Notes: generated by a model from the sequence alone, not told the origin. A stretch of 64,000 bases of DNA from an uncultured Fluviicola sp. (GCF_946478805.1 NZ_CAMLDC010000005.1:124001-188000), one strand, 5' to 3'; positions 52,072-61,820 are shown, numbered from the stretch's first letter. Translations and numbers: made by a program.

Positions 52072-53841
52072 TTAATGACTTGCTACGTCGCTATCGAGTG
52101 AAATACCCTGCTTTTTCAGCAACTTATTTACAAAAATCGCGAAGAAGGTAATGTAAGCGAAACAGATTGCTCCAACGATAAATGAAGGTTGGATTCCAAT
52201 GATGTCGGATAATTTTCCTTGGATTGGAGGAATCAGACCACCACCTAAGATCATCATGACCAGGAATCCGGAACCTTGTGCCTGGTGTTTCCCCAATCCG
52301 GCCAAAGAAAGTGAGAAAATACATGACCACATGGTGGAGCAGAAAAGACCTGCACTTAAGAATGAGTAAATAGAAACAATTCCGGTAGTACTTAAACCGA
52401 TCAGGATGCAGACTAAACCTAGACTCCCGAAAATAGCCAATGAACGAGCTGGTTTATCTTTGGTTAAATAAGAAGCTGCTATTTGAATCAATACACAAAT
52501 GAAATACCAATAGAGTGGTTTTACATTGTATCCTGAAATAATGGATACAGTTAAACTCACTCCCAGAGCAATTAATGGAACGATGAATTTGAGGATGAGC
52601 TTGGTCTGTTGAGAAAGATTGAATGCATTGATGGAACCAGACCAACGCCCAATCATTAAACTTCCCCAATACATGGCAATAAAAGGAGTAGTTTCAGATG
52701 AATCATAACCACCAAAGGCAGGTTGTTTTAATAATTCACTTAAGTTACTTCCAACTGCGACTTCTACACCTACGTAAACGAAAATGGCCAGCATTCCCAA
52801 GCTCAGTTGCGGGTATTTTAATGCTCCCCAACCACTTTCATTCTTTTTTGCAGATCGATTGGCGAATAGAATTCCTCCCAAAACGAATAAAAGTCCTGCA
52901 GATAGCCAAGCCATCCTGTATTTCTCCAGAGGCTCTTGTATTTTTCTGATCGTTACTTCGATTTCCTTTTTTGTTTTTAGTTGAACAACCGATAGATTTT
53001 TAACCGGTTTGTTGTTTTCACCGATAGTCAATTGTTCCAGGTCACCTTTTAGTTCGGTCAACTGTTTTGCTTCATTGGACCGATAGCTGCTGAAAACAGG
53101 CGAGAAACAAGCAATCAGTAGTCCGGTTATGACTAACATAGTAACCATTCCCTTCTTTGCCTTGTCGGACGTTCCGTCAAACGTTTGTTCTAATTGCCCG
53201 CTTGGAAGTTTTTTGGAAAAAGCAAATAATGCAGCGATTCCAAGAAACAGGCAACCTACACAAGCATACAAAATCACAACCTTGCTCAGGCCGAGGGCTG
53301 CAATCTTTTCATCGGGTATTGCAGCGGTAGTGCTGAAAAGTGCGAGAGAAACGATGATCGGACCGATATTGGTTCCTAAACTATTGATCGCTCCACCGAG
53401 ATTGATCCGGTTGCTTCCTGTTTTTTCGTCTCCTAATGCAATCATAAACGGATTGGCAGAAGTTTGTTGCAATGAGAACCCAAGCGCAACAATAAACAAT
53501 CCGAATAACATGGCTGCGAAGACGTTCAGATAAACGGAAATAATCATCATTGTTGCGCCTAGAGCGGAGAAAAGCAATCCGTTAATGATACTTTTTTTGT
53601 AGCCCCAGGTAGAAACCAGGTCTTTTTTGGTCATGGTACTGAAAACAAATAAGCCGAGCGCTCCCAGATAATAGGCTCCATAGAAAGCAAAATCAATCAA
53701 CTGGCTTTGAAACTGATCCAGATGGAAGTAATGTTTACAAAACGGGATGAAAATATTGTTTCCCGCGGCGATGAATCCCCAAAAGAAGAAAACTGTGGTT
53801 AAGGTGGAAAGTGCTCCGTAGTTTGTTTTTGTAGTTTGCAT
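52072..53841 (-). CDS. Sugar MFS transporter (FucP/GluP-like) with extra loop
   Basis: A 589-residue transporter. The FucP-type start (FFFWGFIAAGNNIFIPFCKH) and the YKKSIINGLLFSALGATMMI and LQQTSANPFMIALGDEKTGS motifs identify the family, which carries fucose, glucose or galactose with protons. Family members have about 410-440 residues. The excess lies around 236-330: an extra membrane segment (about 236-250), a soluble helical segment (251-310) and another membrane segment (311-327). The substrate is not determined by sequence. No catabolic genes adjoin. Confidence 0.9.
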   Translation of the reverse strand: MQTTKTNYGALSTLTTVFFFWGFIAAGNNIFIPFCKHYFHLDQFQSQLIDFAFYGAYYLGALGLFVFSTMTKKDLVSTWGYKKSIINGLLFSALGATMMIISVYLNVFAAMLFGLFIVALGFSLQQTSANPFMIALGDEKTGSNRINLGGAINSLGTNIGPIIVSLALFSTTAAIPDEKIAALGLSKVVILYACVGCLFLGIAALFAFSKKLPSGQLEQTFDGTSDKAKKGMVTMLVITGLLIACFSPVFSSYRSNEAKQLTELKGDLEQLTIGENNKPVKNLSVVQLKTKKEIEVTIRKIQEPLEKYRMAWLSAGLLFVLGGILFANRSAKKNESGWGALKYPQLSLGMLAIFVYVGVEVAVGSNLSELLKQPAFGGYDSSETTPFIAMYWGSLMIGRWSGSINAFNLSQQTKLILKFIVPLIALGVSLTVSIISGYNVKPLYWYFICVLIQIAASYLTKDKPARSLAIFGSLGLVCILIGLSTTGIVSIYSFLSAGLFCSTMWSCIFSLSLAGLGKHQAQGSGFLVMMILGGGLIPPIQGKLSDIIGIQPSFIVGAICFAYITFFAIFVNKLLKKQGISLDSDVASH

Positions 53842-53980
53842 GAATTGCTTTTTCGATATCTGTGACCGAAAATAAGATAAATTTTTAAGTTCCCTGTTTC
53901 CATGTGACTATTGTGGCTAAATAATTAAAGCATATAGAAACACAGTTCAGATAGCTTTTACACGATGACAGATTTTTGGA

Positions 53981-54646
53981 TTAATTTTCTTCTTCTAAAA
54001 GAGTCTTTACGTCTTTGATCAACTTATCTACTTCCCTGGAATCCGTTCCGTCATAATATCCGCGGATGCGTTTTTTCGTGTCAACCAATACAAAGTAGTT
54101 TGTATGAATGAAATCAGAACCAACATCTCCCTGATTCACTGCTTCAGCCGGTTTAAGCACAAAAAAGCTCCTGCGTGCCAATTGGTATAAGTCTTTTTTG
54201 TCTCCTGTCAGAAAATGCCATTGTTTCGGGTCAGCCTGATGACCATCGGCGTAATTTTTCATCTGGGCAACAGAATCCGTTTCGGGATCTACAGTGAAAC
54301 TCAAGATCTTGAATTGGTCATTTCCCTTGAATGCTTCCTGCACGCGTTGCATTTCCGCGTTCATTTTAGGACAAATAGTTCCACAAGTGGTAAAGAAGTA
54401 TTCGGCTACATAGATTTTACCTTTCAGGTGGCTGGATCCATAGGATTTACCTGTTTGATCGGTAAAGGAAAATTCTTGGATGGTATGTCCAAATCCCTTT
54501 CTTACCAGGTCTTTATCCACCATTTCAGATTCAACATCAATGGGATTGTAAACCTTCAGCGGTTTTTCGTTGTTCGAAGAATTGGTTAGAAAATAAGCAA
54601 GGATAACTCCAACAACAAAAATGAGTGCAACTAGTAGAACGCGCAT
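53981..54646 (-). CDS. SCO1/SenC family copper chaperone
   Basis: A 221-residue protein with one N-terminal membrane anchor (MRVLLVALIFVVGVILAYFL). The thioredoxin-like domain carries the copper-binding CxxxC (FFTTCGTICPKM) and the distal His (DFIHTNYFVLVDT). SCO proteins deliver copper or keep the thiols of the Cu-A site reduced in cytochrome c oxidase assembly. It begins 44 bases past the stop of a TonB-dependent receptor gene and has its own promoter-like sequence in that gap. Confidence 0.93.
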   Translation of the reverse strand: MRVLLVALIFVVGVILAYFLTNSSNNEKPLKVYNPIDVESEMVDKDLVRKGFGHTIQEFSFTDQTGKSYGSSHLKGKIYVAEYFFTTCGTICPKMNAEMQRVQEAFKGNDQFKILSFTVDPETDSVAQMKNYADGHQADPKQWHFLTGDKKDLYQLARRSFFVLKPAEAVNQGDVGSDFIHTNYFVLVDTKKRIRGYYDGTDSREVDKLIKDVKTLLEEEN

Positions 54647-54658
54647 ATTGTTTTTTTA

Positions 54659-54688
54659 CAAAAGTACGTTCTAAAGTCTTTCAACAAA
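54659..54688 (-). promoter_or_regulatory. Promoter of the SCO1 gene
   Basis: On the minus strand a -33 TTTG (54685-54688), 18 bases, then a -7 TACTTTTG (54659-54666), both matching the Bacteroidota consensus. The box lies 12 bases before the SCO ATG and ends just past the receptor gene's stop, in the gap of 44 bases. Confidence 0.6.
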
Positions 54689-54690
54689 CA

Positions 54691-57102
54691 TTAATCACCT
54701 CCTAATTTCAAGGTATATTGAAGCATTACTGTTCTTGGTGCTTCAATTTTCAAAGGCCTCAAAGAATACGTTCTGTTTAGAATATTGCTTCCGATGAGTG
54801 CAAACCGGTGTTTGTCTTTCAGCAAATAAGAAATGCGTGCGTCGAAAATCCAGTTACCAAAACGATGCGTGTTATAATAATCCATATACCGAATGTTCGG
54901 AATCAGGTTAATGTTATTTGTAGTCTCCTCAAAATCCTTTATAACTGCATCCATATTTACAATCTTCGAATAATATTTGGCACTGAATCCAACAGACAAT
55001 TTTTTTGCGAAGGTATACTCCATATCAATTTTCACATTGTGCAGAAAACGGTATTTCAGAATTCTGGAATTTGAATCCAATGAAGTGGTATTATAAGTGA
55101 ATTTACGATTCAATGAATCGGTCGCGTAAAGGTAATCCGGGTTTAAGGTTTGAGGAACAATATAAGTATAACCGCAAAGGAAAGTCAAATCTCCCTTTTT
55201 TCCAATGGCAACCGTTCCGGCTAGGGAAGCATCTATTCCCCTCACCCTGGATTTTCCGGTATTCAAAAATTTAAATCCGGCACCCTTTGACATTTCTTCT
55301 AAAGATGAGAAAGTATGCCATATTCCAAACATATACTCAATCGTATTTTGATATTCCTGCCAAAAACCGGCTATATCGAAGAAGCTCATTACAGGACCGA
55401 TCTTGAACCCTTGTTTGATACCAAACTCTGCATTCCAACTTGTTTCTGCTTTTAATTCGGGATTCGGGAAAACACCAAAACTTCCAACCCCCGTTTGGAT
55501 GAATCTTTCCGTAATGGTCGGGAATCGGTATCCTTGTCCGTAAGAAGCTCTAAGGAAGGTTGCTTTATGGATTTTGAAGTTGGAACCTGCTCTGAAGATC
55601 GGTTTTAAAGCCGTAATAGTATCATTTAACTGAAAATACTCCAAGCGGCCTCCAACTGAAATTGTTAAGCGTTTCCACAGTTTTTTTTCTGCCTGGGCAT
55701 ATGCAGAAAGATTCAACATTTGATTAATCGGTTTGCCCGAACCTCTATACATATTGGAGTAAGAATGTGTATTCTGAGCTGTAATTCCTCCAATGAAATC
55801 AACAGGGATAATTTGCTTGATGGATGTTCTGTATTGGTAGTCACCGTAAAGAACGGTAGATTGGTTATCCAGATTGGCAGTCATCTCGTTGAGGGTTCGC
55901 AAAAGTCGGGTTCGTAAAGAGTGTTTGCCCCCCGATTTAGTAGTGAAAAGAATGTATGGGTCAATATTAAAAATCAGTTGCTTTTGTAAAAAGACAGCTC
56001 CAGGATAAGCGCGGTATAATCCACTTGTATCATCTAACCAGGCAAGTACCATGTTACTTTCGGCAAGCATAAAATTACCATTTACCCCGTATACTAACCC
56101 CTTGATATTTTTGGCTCTTCGCGATAAGTTGAAATTAATACGTGCTCTCTTACTGACCATTTGTTTATTGTTGAAGTTCGTAAGAGTGTCTGCCCAAGCT
56201 AATGTGTCCTTATATTGTGGTGGACCCATGTAGCCGTGGTCGTAATTCAAATTACCTCCAAATACCAAATCCCATTGTTTGTATTTACGGGAATGTAAAA
56301 ACGTTGCTCCTGAGATTAAAGGAGTATCGTCATACCATTTTGAACCTTGTTGTGATGGGGTGCTATATAATCCGGAATACAGGATCACTTTGGTTAGCGG
56401 TTTGGAAGTTGGATAAGCAGTTCGAATATTAATGGAACCGGATAAAGCGGAACTACCGGAAAGTACGGAAGCAGCACCCTTAATTACTTCAACCTGACTA
56501 ATATTCTCAACTGGTATAAATCCCCATTCCGGACGACCTGCATCCCCTGAAAGCATGGGCATATCGTCGACCATTACTGCTACTTTGGATCCCACTCCAA
56601 AAGTAAATCCACTTCCCCCCCTGATTTGTGGTTCACCATCCAAAATATTTAATCCGGGCGTTTGATCCAACGCAGTTTCTATACTTCGGGTATTTTTACT
56701 TTCAATCAAACGAGGTTTTAAGATTTCCATGGAAACTGTTTGATCCTCCAGTGGTTTGTCAAACTTTCCAACTTTGATCTCCACGACATCCAGTACTGTT
56801 GAAATTTCTTCCATTGGAATATCCAATTCAACAATGCCATTTTCCGTAACATTGATTTGAATTGTATCCGTATTCATGCCTTCCATGCGGCAAATCAAAT
56901 TGTAAACTCCTACCGGAAGTTCCAAAACAAATTGACCGTTTTCGTCAGAATTGGCCCCATAAAGTTGAGTAGTCTTTACAAATATAGAAGCACCGATAAC
57001 AGCCTCACCATCAAGATTGCGAACCTTACCTGTAATTCTGCCGGTTTGGGCGAATAAAGAAGAGGATACTGAAAGTATTAGGATGGAAAGCAAGTACTTC
57101 AT
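54691..57102 (-). CDS. TonB-dependent outer membrane receptor
   Basis: An 803-residue protein. Signal peptide MKYLLSILILSVSSSLFAQ; a CarboxypepD_reg-like domain (about 20-105, RITGKVRNLDGEAVIGASIF); a plug domain (LDQTPGLNILDGEPQIRGGS, then VMVDDMPMLSGD and QVEVIKGAASVLSGSSALSG); and a 22-strand barrel ending in the aromatic-less LQYTLKLGGD. It imports a large or chelated substrate using TonB energy. The ligand is not revealed. Neighbouring SCO1 makes copper a candidate, by position alone. Confidence 0.92.
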   Translation of the reverse strand: MKYLLSILILSVSSSLFAQTGRITGKVRNLDGEAVIGASIFVKTTQLYGANSDENGQFVLELPVGVYNLICRMEGMNTDTIQINVTENGIVELDIPMEEISTVLDVVEIKVGKFDKPLEDQTVSMEILKPRLIESKNTRSIETALDQTPGLNILDGEPQIRGGSGFTFGVGSKVAVMVDDMPMLSGDAGRPEWGFIPVENISQVEVIKGAASVLSGSSALSGSINIRTAYPTSKPLTKVILYSGLYSTPSQQGSKWYDDTPLISGATFLHSRKYKQWDLVFGGNLNYDHGYMGPPQYKDTLAWADTLTNFNNKQMVSKRARINFNLSRRAKNIKGLVYGVNGNFMLAESNMVLAWLDDTSGLYRAYPGAVFLQKQLIFNIDPYILFTTKSGGKHSLRTRLLRTLNEMTANLDNQSTVLYGDYQYRTSIKQIIPVDFIGGITAQNTHSYSNMYRGSGKPINQMLNLSAYAQAEKKLWKRLTISVGGRLEYFQLNDTITALKPIFRAGSNFKIHKATFLRASYGQGYRFPTITERFIQTGVGSFGVFPNPELKAETSWNAEFGIKQGFKIGPVMSFFDIAGFWQEYQNTIEYMFGIWHTFSSLEEMSKGAGFKFLNTGKSRVRGIDASLAGTVAIGKKGDLTFLCGYTYIVPQTLNPDYLYATDSLNRKFTYNTTSLDSNSRILKYRFLHNVKIDMEYTFAKKLSVGFSAKYYSKIVNMDAVIKDFEETTNNINLIPNIRYMDYYNTHRFGNWIFDARISYLLKDKHRFALIGSNILNRTYSLRPLKIEAPRTVMLQYTLKLGGD

Positions 57103-57123
57103 AAATGTAGCTTTAAAAAGTGA

Positions 57124-57150
57124 ACCACCATCCTACGATAGGATGGTGGT
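57124..57150 (-). terminator. Terminator after the 57174-59339 gene
   Basis: ACCACCATCCTA (57124-57135) and TAGGATGGTGGT (57139-57150) form a 12-bp stem with a 3-base loop. On the minus strand it is followed by CACTTTTTAA, 23 bases past the stop at 57174. Confidence 0.88.
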
Positions 57151-57173
57151 TGCACAACAAAGGTATGAAATTT

Positions 57174-59339
57174 TTATTTCTTAACGATACGGATTGCTTG
57201 AAGTCCTTGTTCCTGAGTGATTTGAAGAACATAGATTCCGTTCTCGAAAGAAGAGAGATCAATTGTATTAGCTGTGTTTGAAACAACTCCGTTCAAAACA
57301 ATTTGCCCTGAAACAGAGACAATTTTGAAAGAAGCATTTTCAACAACATTAGATAATGTCAATTTACCGTCAGTTGGGTTTGGATAAACGGAAACAGTCG
57401 CAATTTCATTGTCTCCCAATCCTAAACAAGCATCAACAAGAATGGTGTTTGCAGCAGCGTCAGCACAACCATTTGCATCAGTATAAGAATAAGTGATTGT
57501 TTTAGTTCCTAAACCGGCAGTTGAAGGGTCGAAATTTCCACCACTGACACCTGTTCCCGAATAAGATCCTCCAGCGGGAGTCCCTCCAGTTAAAACAAAT
57601 GCAGGATTGTACACACAGACTTGCGGGAAGGTTCCCAATGCAACGTTCGGCAACGCATTTACAGTAACTGAGAATGTTCCTGATGCCATAGGACAAGAGC
57701 CTGAAGCAGCAATTGTATTTGTTACAGTATAAGTCCCGGCAGTACTTGCAGAAAGATCAATTTCTCCGGTGTTGCTGTTAATAGTCAATCCTGTTGTTGA
57801 GGAGAATACTCCTCCGTTTGCACCAACACCAAATACAGGAGAAGGATCGGTTGCATCGGCACAATATGTTGCCTGAACATATGTAAATGAAGCATCCGGG
57901 TTTGAAGTGATTGTTATACTGGCACTTGAAGAAGATCCTGATGTCGGACAAGCGACAGAACCAGTAGCATCATACGTTACGGTATAAGTACCAAGTGCAC
58001 TTCCTGCAACATTGATTTCACCGGTCGTTGTACTAACAAATACCAAACCGGCAGGAGTTGCAGAAAAAGTACCCGCATCAGCTACTGTTGGAGTTTCATT
58101 AGCCCCGGTAGAACAAATTGTATTCGATGGATAAGAGAACGCCGAGTTTGCAGGAGGATTAATAGTAACACTGGTAGTTCCTGTGTTTGGACATGTTCCA
58201 CTATATGAGTTTGTCACAGTATAGGTTCCGGGAGTACTTGCAGATAAATCAATAGCACCGGTAGTTGAATTGATCACTAATCCGGTAGTAGATGTAAATG
58301 TTCCTGGATTTACTGCTGTTGGAACAGGATCCGCATCTGCCGGGCAGTAGGTAGGTTGCGCATAACTCAATGAAGCGTCTGCAGGAGGATTCACAGTAAT
58401 AGTTACCGGTGTTGTTGTTTTTGAGCCCCATTGGTTGGTAGCTGTCAAAACTGCAGTATAGGTTCCCGGTGTACTATATGTAACTACAGGACTAGTAGCA
58501 GTACTTGATGAAGGACTGCCACCAGTGAAGGTCCAGCTATAAGACGTTGGGAAATTGGTGGAGGTATTTGTAAATGTAATTGTATTTCCACTACAAACTG
58601 CAGTTGCAGAAGTTGTAAAGGAAGGTCTTGGAACATAAACCAATTCCATATCATCTATTGCCAATGTATCACCACCATTTCCACCTCCCGGAGTTTGATT
58701 GGTAGTAAATGTTGTAATGATAAAAGCTGCATTTGAAGGAGTTCCGACATAGGTGAAAGGAATTGAAAGACGCTGCCAGTTTCCACCATTGTATGAAATG
58801 CTTGAAATAGCTGTAGCAACGGTATTTGCTCCTGCTACATCATTGGGATCTTTGAATCCATTTGTGTTGTTGTGTATTACACAGCTGACTCTTCCCAATT
58901 TCGATGTTGTGACTGGTTTGTGTTTTACCCAAACTACCAATGAATCAGGAGAATCAGTCATAGGATCAGAAAAATTCACATCAGTAGTTACCGATTTGTT
59001 GTGATTAGCTGAGTTTGTGGGGGTAATACTTCCCATATTTATTTGACCTGTAGTAACGTTTCCGTTTGCTGCAACCCCAAAAATATTGTTACACCATATT
59101 CTCACTGAATAGATTCCTGTTGATCCGGGTCTTACGTAAGTAACCCTATCCATTTGTTGATTCGCTGCTCCTGCCAATCCGCCACTTGCTGTCATAAAAC
59201 TATTCCAGTTAAGAGGTTCTTTGATCTCCGGAGAGGAAGCACCTTCCCAGCCTTCAAAATTGCTATTTCCTACTTGAGTTTGAGCTGATGCTTGAAGGGT
59301 AAGTGTTAGTAATGATAAACTAAGTAAAATTTTTTTCAT
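57174..59339 (-). CDS. T9SS-secreted PKD/tandem-repeat protein (721 aa)
   Basis: Signal peptide MKKILLSLSLLTLTLQASAQ; a carbohydrate-binding-like beta domain (about 21-236, DTLAIDDMELVYV); a PKD domain (about 238-317, YSWTFTGGSPSSSTATSPVV); three tandem repeats of about 80 residues (318-397, 398-479, 480-563), each starting near SFTYVQATYC or SLSYAQPTYC and ending near GTYTVTNSYSGTCP; one further module; and a type A sorting domain (650-721, SVYPNPTDGKLTLSN). The repeats occur in many Bacteroidota surface proteins. It is probably a cell-surface or released adhesin. Confidence 0.88.
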   Translation of the reverse strand: MKKILLSLSLLTLTLQASAQTQVGNSNFEGWEGASSPEIKEPLNWNSFMTASGGLAGAANQQMDRVTYVRPGSTGIYSVRIWCNNIFGVAANGNVTTGQINMGSITPTNSANHNKSVTTDVNFSDPMTDSPDSLVVWVKHKPVTTSKLGRVSCVIHNNTNGFKDPNDVAGANTVATAISSISYNGGNWQRLSIPFTYVGTPSNAAFIITTFTTNQTPGGGNGGDTLAIDDMELVYVPRPSFTTSATAVCSGNTITFTNTSTNFPTSYSWTFTGGSPSSSTATSPVVTYSTPGTYTAVLTATNQWGSKTTTPVTITVNPPADASLSYAQPTYCPADADPVPTAVNPGTFTSTTGLVINSTTGAIDLSASTPGTYTVTNSYSGTCPNTGTTSVTINPPANSAFSYPSNTICSTGANETPTVADAGTFSATPAGLVFVSTTTGEINVAGSALGTYTVTYDATGSVACPTSGSSSSASITITSNPDASFTYVQATYCADATDPSPVFGVGANGGVFSSTTGLTINSNTGEIDLSASTAGTYTVTNTIAASGSCPMASGTFSVTVNALPNVALGTFPQVCVYNPAFVLTGGTPAGGSYSGTGVSGGNFDPSTAGLGTKTITYSYTDANGCADAAANTILVDACLGLGDNEIATVSVYPNPTDGKLTLSNVVENASFKIVSVSGQIVLNGVVSNTANTIDLSSFENGIYVLQITQEQGLQAIRIVKK
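57651..58388 (-). repeat. Three tandem 80-residue repeats inside a T9SS gene
   Basis: Coding repeats within the gene at 57174-59339, residues about 318-563. Shared features are SSTTGLTINSNTGEIDLSAS and TTGLVINSTTGAIDLSASTP at the same relative place, plus two Cys per unit. Confidence 0.75.
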
Positions 59340-59380
59340 AGTTTGTAGATTTAAGATTCATAGAATCTGATTTAATGAAA

Positions 59381-59388
59381 CAAATTTA
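59381..59388 (-). promoter_or_regulatory. Putative -7 box (TAAATTTG) of the PKD/repeat T9SS gene
   Basis: On the minus strand TAAATTTG lies 41 bases before the start at 59339. No clear -33. Confidence 0.4.
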
Positions 59389-59651
59389 GTGGTTTTATTT
59401 AATAGAAATTTCGTTTTAACTCTTTGAAATCATTAATAGTAGCATGTTTATAGATCCTGATTAGACGGATTCACTTCAGTAAAACTAAGAATGATCGTAA
59501 AATCGCATTTTTAAAACTTTGTTTGAATGCTAATTTAGTAGGTTAAAATTGGCAAGTTCGCATAAAATTTTGATGTTATTAGGCCAAAAAATAGCACTTA
59601 ATCGATTGTTTGTTCCTTTAACAGAGATTTCCCGATTCTTTAAACTAAGAA

Positions 59652-59684
59652 TTGACAGATACACCTTTAATTCTATTATTTTTG
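59652..59684 (+). promoter_or_regulatory. Putative promoter of the M42 peptidase gene
   Basis: A TTG (59652-59654) and a TATTTTTG (59677-59684) are separated by 22 bases, at the upper end of the accepted spacing. The start codon is 16 bases past the -7 box. Confidence 0.5.
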
Positions 59685-59700
59685 ATGCAAAATCCGACAG

Positions 59701-60744
59701 ATGAATAAAAAACTCTTAGCCGAAATATGTAAAACTCCCGGAGCTCCCGGACATGAAGACCGTGTCAGAAAATTAGTCTTGCGTGAAATCGAATCTCTTT
59801 GTGATAAGGTGGAAGTTGACAATATGGGGAATGTATATGGAATCCGTAAAGGGAAATCCAATCAATCTGTAATGGTTGGTGCCCACATGGATGAGATTGG
59901 CTTCATGGTTACATATATTGACGACAAAGGGTTTATCCGTTTTACAACTTTGGGAGGTTTCGATCCGAAAACGTTAACTGCACAGCGCGTCATTATCCAT
60001 GGAAAAGAAGATGTGATCGGGGTGATGGCTTCCAAACCGATCCACGTAATGACCCAGGATGAGCGAAATAAAGTGGCCAAACTTTCGGATTATTTTGTGG
60101 ATACGGGATTACCTGCGGAAAAAGTGAAGGAATTGATTTCGATTGGTGATGTGATTACAAGAGAACGTGAATTCATCGAAATGGGTGATTGTTTCAATAG
60201 CAAATCATTGGATAACCGCCTGGCTGTTTTTATAGCGATCGAAGTACTCAAATTATTGAAAGGGAAAGAGCTTCCTAATGATGTGTACATGGTCTTTACG
60301 GTTCAGGAAGAAGTAGGCATCCGTGGAGCAAATGTGGCGAGTCTGAATATCAAACCTTTCTTCGGTTTTGGTTTGGATACTACCATTGCATTTGATTTGC
60401 CGGGCGCTGCTGCTCATGAACAGATTACCAAAATTGGTGAGGGGACGGCAATTAAAATAATGGATGCTTCAACTATCTGTGATTCGCGAATGGTTCGTTA
60501 CATGAAGGAAGTTGCAGAACGGAACAAAATCAAATGGCAACCTGAAATTCTCACTGCAGGAGGAACCGATACTGCGGGAATCCAAAGAATGTCGCCCGGT
60601 GGATCTATTGCCGGAGCGGTTTCCATTCCTACAAGACATTTGCACCAGGTGATCGAGATGGCTCACAAAGATGATATCCAGGCAAGTATTGACTTACTGG
60701 CCTCATGTTTGTTAGAGCTGAATCAGTTTAGTTTGGAATATTAA
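59701..60744 (+). CDS. M42 family metallopeptidase
   Basis: A 347-residue co-catalytic two-metal aminopeptidase of the M42 family. Metal and catalytic residues are in VGAHMDEIGF (His62, Asp64), the SLDNRLAVF Asp, VQEEVGIRGAN (general-base Glu and metal Glu), DTTIAFDLPG (Asp) and PTRHLHQVIEM (His). M42 enzymes trim peptides in the cytosol and form dodecameric tetrahedral shells in studied cases. Length is typical. It is followed 18 bases later by an endo/exonuclease/phosphatase gene, so co-transcription is likely. Confidence 0.94.
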   Translation: MNKKLLAEICKTPGAPGHEDRVRKLVLREIESLCDKVEVDNMGNVYGIRKGKSNQSVMVGAHMDEIGFMVTYIDDKGFIRFTTLGGFDPKTLTAQRVIIHGKEDVIGVMASKPIHVMTQDERNKVAKLSDYFVDTGLPAEKVKELISIGDVITREREFIEMGDCFNSKSLDNRLAVFIAIEVLKLLKGKELPNDVYMVFTVQEEVGIRGANVASLNIKPFFGFGLDTTIAFDLPGAAAHEQITKIGEGTAIKIMDASTICDSRMVRYMKEVAERNKIKWQPEILTAGGTDTAGIQRMSPGGSIAGAVSIPTRHLHQVIEMAHKDDIQASIDLLASCLLELNQFSLEY

Positions 60745-60762
60745 AAAAATTATAGCTCTCAC

Positions 60763-61797
60763 ATGAAAAAAATTGCGTTGTTCTCTATCTTGATTTCCGT
60801 TTGTTCCATCAACGGATTTTCACAGAAAGGATCCAAGAAGGAATCACTTCAGTCATTCCATAACCGGGCGATTGTGTCCTATAACGTGGAAAACTTATTT
60901 GACACCATTGATGATAAAGGAGTCATTGACGAAGAGTTTCTTCCAACGGGAAAGTTGAAATGGAATTCGGAGAGATATCATGTGAAGTTGGATCACTTGG
61001 TAGAAGCGATTACCATGAATCTTGCTGAGAATCCGATCATTATAGGTTTGGTGGAAATCGAAAACAAAGGAGTTCTGATGGATTTGAAGAAAACAGGCCG
61101 CCTGGCAAAAACAAATTACGAGATTGCCCATAAGGATTCGCCCGATGCACGCGGAATCGACTGCGGATTGTTGTATGATAAAAGTTGTTTCAAACTGCTC
61201 GCAATGGAAAATCTGAAGGTTTCGATTGATTCGATTCCCGATTTTAAAACACGCGACATCCTGTATGTGAAAGGTCAACTTGAAGGAGGGAAAGTCATTC
61301 ATTTATTTGTCAATCACTGGCCGTCGCGAAGAGGTGGTGAAGGTGAATCGGAAGTGAAAAGAATCAGGGCTGCTGAAGTGGCAAGAGCCAAAGTGGAGAA
61401 AATCCTGAAAGCTGATCCAAAAGCGAATATCATTTTGATGGGAGATTTTAATGATCATCCCGACAATGTCTCCATTCAGGAAGTGTTAAAAGCGAAACCC
61501 GTGACTGAATCGACTGCGGATTTGCTTGATTTGTTTGCAGATGATCATAAAGCTGGAAAAGGAACCCATAATTTCAAAGGTGAATGGGGTGTTTTGGACC
61601 ATTTTATTGTTTCAAAAGCACTTTATAACGGAAATAATGGAATCAGCCTTTCTCCGAATGACGGAAAAATTGTATACGAAGAAAAACTGCTTTTCACCGG
61701 AAAGGATGGAAGTAAAAAACCTTCTGCAACCTATGGTGGACCAACTTATTACGGAGGTTATTCGGATCATTTACCGATTCAGCTCATTTTAAAATAA
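60763..61797 (+). CDS. Secreted endonuclease/exonuclease/phosphatase family protein
   Basis: A 344-residue protein with a signal peptide (MKKIALFSILISVCSINGFS). The DNase I-like fold shows SYNVENLFD, GLVEIENKGV (metal Glu), VNHWPSRRGG, LMGDFNDHPD (Asp, Asn) and GGYSDHLPIQLIL (Asp-His). Substrates in the family include DNA, RNA, inositol phosphates and lipids; the signal peptide suggests an extracytoplasmic one, possibly to win phosphate from nucleic acid. This is the second gene of the unit with the M42 peptidase. Confidence 0.88.
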   Translation: MKKIALFSILISVCSINGFSQKGSKKESLQSFHNRAIVSYNVENLFDTIDDKGVIDEEFLPTGKLKWNSERYHVKLDHLVEAITMNLAENPIIIGLVEIENKGVLMDLKKTGRLAKTNYEIAHKDSPDARGIDCGLLYDKSCFKLLAMENLKVSIDSIPDFKTRDILYVKGQLEGGKVIHLFVNHWPSRRGGEGESEVKRIRAAEVARAKVEKILKADPKANIILMGDFNDHPDNVSIQEVLKAKPVTESTADLLDLFADDHKAGKGTHNFKGEWGVLDHFIVSKALYNGNNGISLSPNDGKIVYEEKLLFTGKDGSKKPSATYGGPTYYGGYSDHLPIQLILK

Positions 61798-61820
61798 GAG
61801 AAAGCACTGCTTTCGATAAA

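Larger units (their letters stand above)
59340..59700. other. Intergenic region of 361 bases between divergent genes
   Basis: AT-rich DNA with no gene seen. It holds a TAAATTTG box (59381-59388) for the leftward T9SS gene and a TATTTTTG box (59677-59684) for the rightward M42 peptidase gene. I see no tRNA, riboswitch fold or strong hairpin in the remaining 280 bases. Confidence 0.6.

Noticed and set aside
57103..57173. Cobalamin or other riboswitch ahead of the TonB receptor
   Set aside because: The upstream gap is only 71 bases and is occupied by a terminator hairpin of the neighbour.
57651..58388. CRISPR-like or mobile repeat
   Set aside because: The repeats are in-frame protein modules of about 80 residues with diverged DNA, not short identical direct repeats with spacers.
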